From positions 51,536 through 115,535 of the forward strand of contig JBDTVS010000007.1 in the NCBI GenBank assembly GCA_040007095.1: a stretch of DNA of 64,000 nt, in the 5' to 3' direction. The stretch comes from JBDTVS01 sp040007095 (GTDB lineage: Bacteria; Acidobacteriota; Vicinamibacteria; Vicinamibacterales; CAVVIG01). Of this stretch, positions 34,352 to 44,618 are shown in pieces. Position numbers and translations under genes: made by a program. The notes below the pieces were generated by a model. It saw only the letters and a program-made list of their open reading frames with translations, ran no database searches and was not told the origin of the DNA. Within the stretch, counting starts at the first letter, position 1. The number at the start of each line of letters is the position of its first letter.

Positions 34352-34853
34352 GACTCAACTCCCAGGCAACCGAATTCGCCCGGCGCTGTGCGTGTGTGCG
34401 CAAACTTTCGTTGCGGACGTTCGCCTCACATCCGAAACCGGGCGCGATCGTTACCATCACAGCATGGGGCAATCGCCGACGAACGAGTGTGCATTTGGGA
34501 ACACCCGCATTCCGCTGGCAGGGCAGGGCTCCTCCACACGAGACTCGCGATCCAATCAATACCGGCTGTTCGCGTTTCAGGCTTTGAAGCGCGGCGCGGC
34601 CGTCATCAACGGCAGTACCGGAGCCGTGCTCGACCGCAGTCTCCATGGCCTGCGTGATCTTGTCGCCATTACGCTGCAGGCGTGAGGGTGAGGGGAAACA
34701 TGGGCGGGACGATCGCGGTTCGGTTGCCGCCTTGCCGACCAAATCGCCGTTGGCGACGGCCGCCGTGATGAACTTCTTGAACAACGCGTTCAAGTCACAT
34801 GTGCGGACCGAACGTCTGGACGCCGAGATCGCGGCGCAGTTGGTGGTCGTCTT
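34352..34853. other. Gap without recognised gene
   Basis: About 500 bases between the zinc ribbon and the OpgC-like gene. Frames are open on both strands, the longest being a 152-residue minus-strand frame at 34335-34793, but none has a recognisable domain or good start. On the minus strand MNALFKKFITAAVANGDLVG looks protein-like at first and then degenerates. Decayed coding sequence is possible. Confidence 0.35.
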
Positions 34854-36035
34854 TTAGGAAGTCGCCCAGGCCGGCACCGGCGCGACCTGCGGCGCGCGCT
34901 GCTGCCTGGCGCCCAGCCGCTTTTTCCAGTTCAGCACCGCCGCAATGGACAGAATCAAGATCACCTGGGCCGTTGTGTTCGCCCACACTGCGTCGGGGCG
35001 CGGCACATTCGCGAGCAGGATGAGACCGTAGACGTGGAGCACAAACGCCCCGAGCGACTGCTCCCCGAGCGTGACGAAGACCGCCTGTGACGCGCGCGCA
35101 ATCGGCCAGCACCACGTCAACAGCGCGTAGGCGAGCGGCAGTGCGACGGCGAGATTCACGAGGCGACCGATGCCGAGCGCGCTCAGCGCGAAATAGCGCT
35201 CGTAGAGATACGTGAACAGCTCGGGCGAGACAATGCTGGAACGAAGCCATGACGGCCCGTCTGCCCGCGGATTGCTCAGCGCGAACAGCATGAACGCCGC
35301 AACGCCGACGCACGCGATCACCGGCACACGCCGTGGCCACTCTGCGGCCGAGCGGGCGATGGCGTCGCGGTAGTAGCCCACCGCGATGCCATGCACGAAG
35401 AGCAGCTGCCAGGCCGAGATCGGAAAGACAGTCTCGAACCCGGCCGACGTCAGTTCGTGCGGCCACACCTGGTAGAACGCATAGATCGCCCAACTGGCGG
35501 CCAGCGTCAGTCGCCAGCCGGCACGGCGGAAGGCGATCAGGCAGGGGAGCGCGGCGAGCACCAGGAAGACATACAACCCGATGATCTCGAAGGTCCACGG
35601 ACCATGGCGCATCAGCGCCACATCGCGCCACATGGCGACGTCCATCGCGCGCGGTTCGAGGAACCATGCGATGCCCTGGTCGTCGAGAGTCGTCAGGGAG
35701 CTGGTGTCCACGCCGAGCAGAGACAGAGCGAGCACGGACATGGTGACCGCCACGAACGCGGCATACAGGAAGATGGCACGGCGGCACAGTCCTTTGGCGA
35801 CGGGCAGCAAGCCGTCGCGGTCCAGGCGGCGTCCGTACACGGTGCCGAGCACGACCCCCGACAACACCACGAAGACTTCGGCCGCGGTGACCACCCAGAA
35901 GCGCTGATACGAAAACCAACTCAGCAGCGAAGACAGCCGCGAATGGTTGACGACCACGCAGGTCATGGCCAGGCCGCGCAACCAGTCGATCCGAAGATCG
36001 CGCGCGCCTTGCATCGGGGACGGTCGGCTCGACAT
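34854..36035 (-). CDS. OpgC-like integral membrane protein
   Basis: A 393-aa protein with about ten hydrophobic segments. The N-terminus RDLRIDWLRGLAMTCVVVNH matches the OpgC/acyltransferase-3 pattern (RxDxLRGxA). In proteobacteria OpgC succinylates osmoregulated periplasmic glucans. No opgG/opgH partners are here, so the acceptor is unknown. GAGAGG precedes the ATG by six bases. It lies next to degraded defence genes. Confidence 0.82.
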   Translation of the reverse strand: MSSRPSPMQGARDLRIDWLRGLAMTCVVVNHSRLSSLLSWFSYQRFWVVTAAEVFVVLSGVVLGTVYGRRLDRDGLLPVAKGLCRRAIFLYAAFVAVTMSVLALSLLGVDTSSLTTLDDQGIAWFLEPRAMDVAMWRDVALMRHGPWTFEIIGLYVFLVLAALPCLIAFRRAGWRLTLAASWAIYAFYQVWPHELTSAGFETVFPISAWQLLFVHGIAVGYYRDAIARSAAEWPRRVPVIACVGVAAFMLFALSNPRADGPSWLRSSIVSPELFTYLYERYFALSALGIGRLVNLAVALPLAYALLTWCWPIARASQAVFVTLGEQSLGAFVLHVYGLILLANVPRPDAVWANTTAQVILILSIAAVLNWKKRLGARQQRAPQVAPVPAWATS

Positions 36036-36385
36036 CCAACGCCTCTCGCAATTGCGATGCCGCCCAATCGGTCATTGCACGGTTCCAAACATTGGGAAAT
36101 ACGGGGTCGTGCGCTGTGTTCCAAGCCCGACGGGGGCATTTTCGAATGCTTGAGCGTGTATTTCTTACTTGGCCCCGGGAGCCCGCAACAGCCCGCGCGC
36201 CACCTTGGCCAACGGCATGCGCTTTGCCCCGAATTCCAGATACTTCCGCGTGTCCGTTGTTTTCCGAGTGGTCGAGCCGGGCGAAGGTGGACCCTTTCAA
36301 TGCCGTTCGGAAATTCGAGCGCCGGAATGCGGTCAGGAGCAGGCTGCTCCGCGAACGGCTCGACGCCGCGGGAAACGGTGCTCCG
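36036..36385. other. Unassigned sequence downstream of the hsdR break
   Basis: Homology to HsdR stops at about 36386. From there to the OpgC-like gene no reading frame resembles the rest of HsdR or a transposase. This is probably the scar of a deletion or rearrangement. Confidence 0.4.
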
Positions 36386-37883
36386 GGTCTGCGCGTCCAC
36401 GCCCGTTGACATCAGCTGAGAGGTCGTGGCGATGACCGGGAAGGTCGATTCCGGGTCGATGAAGTTGTCGAACTGCGCCTTGCCTTCGTCGTTGTCGCCG
36501 GTGATGCGCATCACGTACTTGCTGTTGGCGCCGGCGAGGTCCGGGTTGGCGTTGACCAGCGCCTGGCGCATGCGCTCCGCGTGGTCGATGTTGTCGCAGA
36601 AGACAATGGTCTTCGCGAAGCGGTCTGTGGCTTTGAGAAACTCGGTAATCCTGGCCGCCACCAGCTCCGTGCGCTTCTCGAGGATCAGGTTCCGATCGAA
36701 GTCGGTCTCGTTGTACTCCCGGTCCTCGATTTCCTGGCCGTACCGGTCGGTCTTGCCTTTTTCCGGGCGCCAGCCTTCCAGATCCTTGTCGATGCCAATG
36801 CGGACGACCTTGTATGGGGCCAGGAAACCATCCGAGATGCCCTGCTTCAACGAATACGTGTAGATCGGGTCGCCGAAGTACTCGATGTTGGAGACATCCC
36901 TGGTTTCCTTCGGCGTGGCGGTCATGCCGATCTGTGTCGCGGACGAAAAATAGTTCAGCACCTTGCGCCACGAGGCGTCGTCCGCCGCGCTGCCCCGGTG
37001 ACACTCGTCCACGATGACCAGGTCGAAGAAGTCCGGAGAGAACTGCGTGTAGATGTTCTGCTCCTCCTCCGTGCCGGTGACCGCCTGATAGCGCGAGAGG
37101 TAAATCTCGAAGGCCTTGTCGACCGTGCGATTGGTGATCTTGGTCATCGCCTGGCCGAACGGCTTGAAGTCGTTGGTTCTGGTCTGGTCGGCGAGGATGT
37201 TGCGATCGACCAGAAACAGAATGCGTTTCTTCGCTCCTGACTTCCACAGCCGCCAGATGATCTGAAAGGCGGTGTAGGTCTTTCCGGTTCCGGTGGCCAT
37301 GACGAGCAGGATGCGGTTCTCGCCGCGGCCGATGGCCTCGACCGTGCGATTGACGGCGATGAGTTGGTAGTACCGCGGCGCCTTCCCCGAGCCGTCGTCG
37401 TAGTACTCCTGCGCCGCCACCGCTTCCTGGGCCGCGGTGTAGCCCCCTGGCGGCCCGGTAGCGCGCCCACAGCTCGTCGGGGGAGGGAAACTCGCCGAGC
37501 GGGATCTCCCGTTCGATCGCACCACCCGTTCCGGTTCTGTCGTGCTCGAGGAATGCGTCGCCGTTCGACGTGTAGGCAAAGGGGACGTCGAGCACCTCAG
37601 CGTACGCGATCGCCTGTTGCATGCCGGCGCCCACGGAGTGGTGGTTGTCTTTCGCTTCGACGATAGCGATCGGGATGCCAGGCTTGTAGACGAGGATGTA
37701 GTCCACCTTCCTGGCTTCGCCGCGCCTGACGGTCTTGCCGCGAACGATGACGCGGCCTCTGGTGAAGTAGACCTCCTCCCGAAGCTGCGTCATGACGTTC
37801 CACTTGCCGCCGTCTGAGCCGACCAGCGCAGGCGTGATGAACTTCGTGCGGATGTCGGCCTCGGTGAGCTCCTTCTTGTTCAT
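36386..37883 (-). pseudogene. hsdR: Broken type I restriction enzyme R subunit
   Basis: The reading begins MNKKELTEADIRTKFITPAL at an ATG at 37883. It has the PD-(D/E)xK nuclease part (VDYILVYKPG...IVEAKDN) and then runs into a wrong frame at about 37443-37447, a run of five C (G on the coding strand). Removing one base rejoins it to GYTAAQEAVAAQEYYDDG, after which come the helicase motifs MATGTGKTYTA and DECHRG. After TGVDAQT, at about 36386, the match ends abruptly, losing the last helicase motifs and the C-terminus. No hsdM or hsdS is in the window. The single-base shift could be a sequencing error, but the truncation cannot be. Confidence 0.85.
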
Positions 37884-37939
37884 TCGGCTGATGCTGGTGT
37901 CGGGCGGATGACGACGTTGGTGTCGAGCGGCAGGCTCAC
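37880..37939 (-). pseudogene. PIN-domain toxin remnant (FitB/VapC type)
   Basis: GTG at 37939 overlaps the antitoxin stop (GTGA) and begins VSLPLDTNVVIRP, the normal opening of a PIN toxin with its first catalytic Asp. After about 13 codons the similarity ends, and the frame stops at 37880, overlapping the hsdR ATG. A normal PIN toxin has about 130-140 residues, so the gene is decapitated, with the hsdR fragment joined at the break. Confidence 0.6.
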
Positions 37940-38169
37940 AGCCGGACCTGACGGCCCTTCGAGCGAGGCCGTGTGAAGTCCTCGTCATCACCGCCGCCAG
38001 GCATGTCGCTCAGCAGCGCCTTGAGGGAGGCGCCCCGACGTGTCGGGGCGAGCGCGTCGCGAAGAATCTCACGGTGTTCGGCTTCGGTCGAACGTCCCTT
38101 CTTGGCCGCGCGCTCGCGCAGCACCATGACGATCACGTCCTCGTGGTTGCGAACAATCAGTTGCGCCAT
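37936..38169 (-). CDS. FitA-type ribbon-helix-helix antitoxin
   Basis: A 77-aa protein that begins MAQLIVRNHEDVIVMVLRER and has GRSTEAEHREILRDAL, the strong FitA/VapB ribbon-helix-helix signature. The C-terminal GDDEDFTRPRSKGR is the toxin-binding tail. GGAGG lies five bases before the ATG at 38169, so this start is preferred over the ATG at 38181. The toxin gene that should follow is reduced to its first codons, leaving the antitoxin an orphan that might still bind DNA. Confidence 0.85.
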   Translation of the reverse strand: MAQLIVRNHEDVIVMVLRERAAKKGRSTEAEHREILRDALAPTRRGASLKALLSDMPGGGDDEDFTRPRSKGRQVRL

Positions 38170-38682
38170 GCGAGCCTCCATCGTTTGCTATCAACGGTAG
38201 TATCGCGCGACCGTCATCCTCTTGGGAGCCCGGCGTCGCGGTCAATTTCGACCCCCGTAGGATGACCATCGAGGATCTCGGTCCGGCTGAGCCCAATACC
38301 CCTCCGAAATTCACTCCATGCGACAGGGCCAGGAATAGGCCGCGACGCGAACCTTGCGAGCGCCGCGTCTCGCGCGACAGACGGGAACCCGCCGCACAAG
38401 GCCAAAGTCCGCGGCAGGTCGCGGACCTGCCGCATGCCACCGACGGGTCCTGAAGCGACGGGTTCCCGCGGCGCCGAGCGGTTCGCGGAGCGGTCTATTC
38501 CAGGCCCACTCGCCGACTCGAATTTCCGAACGACATTAGGCTGAAGCCGGACGCTCCGCAATCCGTAGGCGCTCACGCTTTCATGTTACGGGGTACCCCC
38601 CGGCCATGACGACTCGGTAATGAATCCAAACTGACCCAGCACCCCGCGTCCGGTTCAGCGTCAAGCGTCGAGGCCTTCGTCT
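38170..38682. other. Long intergenic stretch with an R4 fragment
   Basis: About 510 bases between the antitoxin and an acyl-CoA dehydrogenase gene. No gene is convincing. AGGCTGAAGCCGGACG at about 38537-38553 resembles one arm of the R4 hairpin. GCGGCAGGTCGCGGACCTGCCGC at about 38410-38432 is a strong palindrome (GGCAGGTC/GACCTGCC). CGACGGGAACCCGCCG-like words also repeat here. Confidence 0.4.
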
Positions 38683-39828
38683 CTACGGATGAGAGAGCAG
38701 GCTCGCCGCGATGATCATGCGCTGCGCCTCTGAGGTCCCCTGATAGATTTGCGTCGCGCGCACGTCACGAAAGAGGCGCTCCACGGTCGACCCGCGACGG
38801 TAGCCGGCCGACGCCAGGATCTGCATCGCCTTGTCGGCGGCTTTGTGTCCCGCCTCCGAGGCCGCCAGCTTCGCCATCGAGGCCTGGGCCGCCACCGTTG
38901 GACTCTGGCGATCCTTCTCGGTGGCCGCCCGCAGCGTCAGCATCCGCGCCGCGTCGAGCTCGGTCGCCATGTCGGCGAGCATCCACTGAATCGCCTGATA
39001 GTTCGCGATCGGCTGGCCAAACACCTCGCGCGCCTTCGCGTACGCGATCGCCTCGTCCAGCGCGGCCTCGCCAATCCCGAGCGCCTGCGCCGCGATCGCG
39101 ATCCGCCCGCCGTGGAGCGCCCACATCGCGACTCGAAATCCCTGATCGACCGATCCGAGCACCTGATCGTCGCCCACCTCGATGTCGAGATCGAGATCCT
39201 GGCATCCCAGCCCGCGGACGCCGAGCGAATCGGCGCGCGCGCGGCGAGTCAAGCCCGGAGTGTCCATCGGCACCAGAAACGCGGTCACGCCCTGGCCGCG
39301 CAGCCCTTCGCGTGTGCACGCGAAGACGATGGCGATTGACGCGGCGTCGGCGTTGGCGACCCAGACTTTCTGCCCGGTGATTCGATACCCGCTCCCCACT
39401 TTGACCGCTTTGGTCTTCTGATTGGCCGCGTCGGTACCCGCGTCGGGCTCGGAGAGCGCGAACGCACCGATCGCCGTCCCAGTCGCGAGTTTGCGGAGCC
39501 ACTGCTCTTTCTGCGGTCCGCGGCCGGTGTACGCGACGAGCTCCGCCACGAGCGAGTTGGTGACAGAGAGCGCAGCGGCGACGGTGGCGCTGGCGCGCGC
39601 GATGGCCTCGATCGCGAGCACGTAACTGACGTAGTCGCGGCCGGCGCCGCCCCACGCAGGCGAAATGGTGACGCCCAGCAGACCGAGCGGGGCCGCGGCC
39701 TGGATGACGTCGAGGGGATATTCGCCGCGCTCATCGATGGCGGCCGCCCGCGGGGCGACCACGTCGCGCGCGAACTGTTCAACCGATGCCTTGAACGCCT
39801 GCTGGTCGTCGGTAAGGTCGAGGATCAT
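38683..39828 (-). CDS. Acyl-CoA dehydrogenase family protein lacking the usual catalytic Glu
   Basis: A 381-aa FAD protein with AFALSEPDAGTDA, GQKVWVANADAASIAIVFA, REVFGQPIANYQAIQWMLADM and the closing motif QIYQGTSEAQRMI. In most family members that motif is QIYEGTSE, whose Glu is the catalytic base; here the codon is CAG (Gln). Isovaleryl- and long-chain enzymes carry their base elsewhere, so the enzyme may still work. The gene stands alone after a long gap. Substrate unknown. Confidence 0.88.
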   Translation of the reverse strand: MILDLTDDQQAFKASVEQFARDVVAPRAAAIDERGEYPLDVIQAAAPLGLLGVTISPAWGGAGRDYVSYVLAIEAIARASATVAAALSVTNSLVAELVAYTGRGPQKEQWLRKLATGTAIGAFALSEPDAGTDAANQKTKAVKVGSGYRITGQKVWVANADAASIAIVFACTREGLRGQGVTAFLVPMDTPGLTRRARADSLGVRGLGCQDLDLDIEVGDDQVLGSVDQGFRVAMWALHGGRIAIAAQALGIGEAALDEAIAYAKAREVFGQPIANYQAIQWMLADMATELDAARMLTLRAATEKDRQSPTVAAQASMAKLAASEAGHKAADKAMQILASAGYRRGSTVERLFRDVRATQIYQGTSEAQRMIIAASLLSHP

Positions 39829-39935
39829 AAGAACCGATCAACGCAGAGCCCGCAGACAACAGTTTACCCCTGCGTGCGCTGGCTGCCGCCTGGACCCTCG
39901 TCTGTCGCGCAGCCGCGGGTCTTGAAGAATCTGCA

Positions 39936-39997
39936 GGGCCTTCTAAGTTCTGACTTCTGAGTTTTCAGTTCGGGCTGCGTGTTTCAGCAGCCTGCCA
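39936..39997. repeat. R2 repeat overlapping the 3' end of the HIT gene
   Basis: CTTCTAAGTTCTGACTTCTG is followed by AGTTTTCAGTTCGGGCTGCG and TGTTTCAGCAGCCTGC. It supplies the last residues (AAETRSPN) and stop of the HIT protein. The inner 30 bases match 22523-22552. The hairpin GGCTGC-tgaaacac-GCAGCC is inside the coding end. Confidence 0.65.
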
Positions 39998-40498
39998 AGC
40001 GTCCTCGGCCGCCAGGCGCTCGAACAGCGGCCGGAGCCGAGCGGCCGTCTGGCCAAGCTCCTCGGGCAGCACGCGGACGTTGCCGACGATCGAGATGAAG
40101 CTGGTGTCGCCGTTCCAGCGGGGTACCAGATGCACGTGCAGATGATCGAGGACGCCCGCGCCAGCCGGCCGGCCGAGATTGATCCCCACGTTGATACCCT
40201 GCGGACGGTAGCCCTCGGTCAGGGCCATCTCCGCGTGTCTCGTGAGGGTCATCAGCTCCGCGAGCTCCTCGCGCGTCGCCGCCTGCAGCGACGCCACGTG
40301 GCGCTTGATCACGACCATCAGATGACCGTTGTTGTAGGGATACCGATTCAGGATGACATACGCGAAGCGGCCCGTGCTGAGCACCAGCTCTGCGTCCTTG
40401 GCGTCCACGGCACCCGCGTCACAGAAAATACACCCGGACACGCTACCGCTCGCCCCCGTCACATATGAAAGTCGCCAAGGAGTCCACAGCCTCTCCAT
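39965..40498 (-). CDS. HIT-family nucleotide hydrolase/phosphorylase
   Basis: A 177-aa HIT protein: catalytic HLHVHLVPRW (HxHxH), upstream SGCIFCDAG and NRYPYNNGHLMVV. The length and the WTPWRLSYV start resemble the Ap4A phosphorylase-like (AP4A_hydrolase) group of HIT proteins in actinobacteria and acidobacteria. It probably cleaves dinucleoside polyphosphates or AMP conjugates. The last eight codons come from the dispersed repeat R2. It follows the HU gene by 104 bases on the same strand. Confidence 0.9.
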   Translation of the reverse strand: MERLWTPWRLSYVTGASGSVSGCIFCDAGAVDAKDAELVLSTGRFAYVILNRYPYNNGHLMVVIKRHVASLQAATREELAELMTLTRHAEMALTEGYRPQGINVGINLGRPAGAGVLDHLHVHLVPRWNGDTSFISIVGNVRVLPEELGQTAARLRPLFERLAAEDAWQAAETRSPN

Positions 40499-40534
40499 CG
40501 AATCAACAGCTCATCTTCTCGACCCGAAACAGCA

Positions 40535-40567
40535 GCCTTCGTGCTCTTCGTGTTCTTTGTGGTTCAA
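40535..40567. repeat. R5 single arm
   Basis: CCTTCGTGCTCTTCGTGTTC followed by TTTGTGGTTCAAA matches the right arm of R5 at 9706-9790. The left arm is not present. A perfect 14-base palindrome, AGAGTCGCGACTCT, follows at 40568-40581. Both lie between the HU and HIT genes. Confidence 0.55.
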
Positions 40568-40602
40568 AGAGTCGCGACTCTCTCAGAGGATTGGCCGGTC
40601 GT

Positions 40603-40959
40603 TCAGACGGCGAGGGCGTCGGGAGGCACGACCGATTCGCCGGCTGGAGAGGCCGCGGTGGGTGCGGGCTCCTTGTTGATGAGCTCTTTCAGCTCCTTAC
40701 CCGGCTTGAAGTAGGGCACTTTCTTCGGCGGGACGTCGACCTTGTCGCCGGTCTTGGGATTGCGGCCTTTGCGTGGCTCGCGTTTGCGCAGACGGAAGCT
40801 GCCGAACCCGCGCAACTCGATCTTCTCGCCGCGGTGCAGCGCGTCGATGATGCTCTTGAATACCGTATCGACGATGACCTCGGAGTGTTTCTTCGTCAGG
40901 TCCGAAACCCGCGAGACTTCTTCGACGAGCTCCGCCTTGGTCATGCTGCCGCCTGTCAT
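40603..40959 (-). CDS. HU/IHF-family DNA-binding protein
   Basis: A 118-aa nucleoid protein with MTKAELVEEVSRVSDLTKK, GEKIELRGFGSFRLRKREPRKGRNPKTG (the DNA-binding arm) and VPYFKPGKELKELIN. A short Pro/Ala-rich tail of about 24 residues is added to the usual 94. AAGGAG lies eight bases before the ATG at 40959; a second ATG at 40944 is where most family members begin. Its position after rpsA recalls the rpsA-ihfB order of proteobacteria, so an IHF-like role is likely. Confidence 0.92.
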   Translation of the reverse strand: MTGGSMTKAELVEEVSRVSDLTKKHSEVIVDTVFKSIIDALHRGEKIELRGFGSFRLRKREPRKGRNPKTGDKVDVPPKKVPYFKPGKELKELINKEPAPTAASPAGESVVPPDALAV

Positions 40960-41103
40960 CTCGCTGGCTCCTTGCGGGCTCGGCCAATGGCGGGCTCGGC
41001 CAATGACCAGAGGGCTGATGGATTGATGGCTTCGACAGCCCTCAGTCCATCAGCCTCGTTTCATATTGGCGCTCCGCCATCAGCCATCTGCTCGTGTCGT
41101 GCG

Positions 41104-42897
<1,794 letters not shown>

Positions 42898-43063
42898 GCC
42901 TTGCAGGTCCTCCTGTGTCGATCGATTGCCGGAAATTGGTTGACGGGATCCGGCGGCCCGCGAATGTCGACGCGCGCTATGACGCGCGCATCTGATTGTC
43001 GATAAGCATGTGAGAGTACGACACTTATCGCGATACTGTCAAGGTTCCTGAAGGACACATACC

Positions 43064-43723
43064 ATGGCCAAACGCAAGCCCGCCCGCCGCTCAGCCGTCA
43101 CACCAAAGAACGCGAGATCCCGGTCGGCCAGGCCGCCGGCGAAATCGAAGCCTGCCACGAGGGCGTCCGTCGGCCGAGCCGGCAAGGCGGCGAAACGTCC
43201 AAAGCCCCCGACGAAGAAGAAAGCGCCTCCCAAGAAGGCCATCAAGAACGCCATCAAGAAGGCCGTCAAGAAGCCCCTCAAGAAAGCGGCCGCCCCGACT
43301 CGTCGAGCGAGCGCACCGCCCGTGGCCGTCAAACGGCCCTCCCTCGACCGTGAGCGCCGCACGCTGGAAGAGACCGTGCAAACGCCGCCTTCATCCCTGG
43401 ATATGGACCGCCACGCGACGGCAGCGCGCTCCGGCCGCGCGGCCTTGCGCAAGAGTCTGAAGGAACACACGGGAATGACGCCGGAGTTGACCGCGGGAGA
43501 CTCCGACGGCGACTGGGAGAACGCGTACTTCAGCGGCGAAGAGGCCCCGGGAGGCGACAACCCGTCTCCCGATCAGAACGTAGTCGACGACATCGGCAGG
43601 GCGCTCGGCGTCGAGTACCAGGACGGCGAAGAGCTGCAGGCGAGCGACAAGGTCGGCGAGCGCGACGAGCACCGATGGGAACTGGACCCGGCCTCTGCCG
43701 AAGACTACAAGGACAGGAAGTGA
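43064..43723 (+). CDS. DUF6335 protein with histone H1-like lysine-rich N-terminus
   Basis: Residues 1-90 are Lys/Ala/Pro-rich with repeats such as KKAPPKKAIKNAIKKAVKK, as in histone H1 tails. The C-terminal half is acidic and conserved: TAGDSDGDWENAYFSGEEAPGGDNPSPDQNVVDDIGRALGVEYQDGEEL and RWELDPASAEDY, the DUF6335 pattern as I recall it. The basic part could bind DNA or RNA. The protein is 219 aa, without a membrane segment. It faces away from rpsA, and its end meets cmk across an R3 palindrome. Confidence 0.72.
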   Translation: MAKRKPARRSAVTPKNARSRSARPPAKSKPATRASVGRAGKAAKRPKPPTKKKAPPKKAIKNAIKKAVKKPLKKAAAPTRRASAPPVAVKRPSLDRERRTLEETVQTPPSSLDMDRHATAARSGRAALRKSLKEHTGMTPELTAGDSDGDWENAYFSGEEAPGGDNPSPDQNVVDDIGRALGVEYQDGEELQASDKVGERDEHRWELDPASAEDYKDRK

Positions 43724-43797
43724 GTCTGAAGTCTGAAGTCTGAAGTCTGAGGAATCAGGTGTGAATCCGGCAGACTTCAGCCTTCACACTTGAGACT
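43723..43797. terminator. R3 palindrome between convergent genes
   Basis: AGTCTGAAGTCTGAAGTCTG... (43723-43749) is largely complementary to CAGACTTCAGCCTTCACACT... (43771-43797), with 21 spacer bases. The left arm is itself a tandem of the 7-mer AGTCTGA. It lies between the ends of the DUF6335 gene and cmk, so it could stop transcription from both sides. Confidence 0.55.
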
Positions 43798-43845
43798 TTC
43801 TGAGATGACCGTTTCGCAGTCCCTCTCACTTTCAAGTTTTGCGTC

Positions 43846-44502
43846 CTAAGTTTTTGTGCGTATCACCGCCATCACCTCGCGGACGACCTCGTCGATCGTT
43901 TTCCCCGTTGTATCGACGACGACCGCATCGGCCGCGGCGTAGAGCGGCGATGCGGTGCGGGTGCGATCGATCTCGTCTCGCGCGGCCAGCGCCATGCCGA
44001 CCTCGCTGACGGGGTGCGATCGGGCCGAATGCGCGGGATCGGCCGCGCGCCGCCGGGCGCGCTCTTCGGGCGCCGCGTCGAGATACAGCTTCACGTCCGC
44101 CGCCGGAAAGACGACGGTGCCGATGTCGCGGCCTTCCATCACGATGCCGCCGTCCGCTCCAAGCTGCCGCTGACGGGCGACCAGCGCATCCCGAACCCGC
44201 GTCAGCCGGGCCACCGCCGCGGCCGCGCGATCGATGGCAGGCGTTCTGATAGCCTGCGTCACGTCCTCGTCGTCGATCACGACGGCGCCACCTTCAACCT
44301 CGATATTCGCCCGTTCCGCCATCCCCGCAATCGCCGCTTCATCGTCGAGCGGCACCTGGTCGCGCATCGCCTGCCAGCCGACGGCGCGGTACATCGCCCC
44401 ACTGTCGAGGTGCCGAAGTCCGAGTTCCCGGGCGATGGCGCGTGCAACGGTTCCCTTGCCCGCACCGGAGGGGCCGTCGATGGCGATGATCAGTGGTTTC
44501 AT
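43846..44502 (-). CDS. cmk: Cytidylate kinase
   Basis: Cmk phosphorylates CMP and dCMP. P-loop GPSGAGKGT near the start, LDSGAMYRAVGW (CMP site), EGRDIGTVVFPAADVKLYLDA and DEIDRTRTASPLYAA identify it. The frame is open to 44568, but the ATG at 44502 (MKPLIIAIDGPSG) fits the family and gives 218 aa. The end lies near the R3 palindrome. Divergent from the pseudouridine synthase gene at 44619. Confidence 0.95.
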   Translation of the reverse strand: MKPLIIAIDGPSGAGKGTVARAIARELGLRHLDSGAMYRAVGWQAMRDQVPLDDEAAIAGMAERANIEVEGGAVVIDDEDVTQAIRTPAIDRAAAAVARLTRVRDALVARQRQLGADGGIVMEGRDIGTVVFPAADVKLYLDAAPEERARRRAADPAHSARSHPVSEVGMALAARDEIDRTRTASPLYAAADAVVVDTTGKTIDEVVREVMAVIRTKT

Positions 44503-44618
44503 CGAATGATGGGCAGGTGGGAGTGGTGAGCCTGGGGGGCGTCGGAAGAGCATCGAACCGCGACCCAAACCTGCCCTACCCCACCGACTCGACCCGAAGG
44601 GCAGTGTAACATCGCTTG

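Noticed and set aside
34335..34793. A 152-residue minus-strand frame
   Set aside because: It overlaps the zinc ribbon start, has no recognisable motif and is Arg/Ser-rich after the first 20 residues. Decayed sequence is more likely.
36036..36385. Possible remainder of hsdR or a transposase
   Set aside because: I read the three minus-strand frames and found no continuation of the helicase or a known transposase motif.
43723..43750. Tandem 7-mers as a possible CRISPR-like array
   Set aside because: The units are only seven bases with no spacers, and they form one arm of a palindrome.
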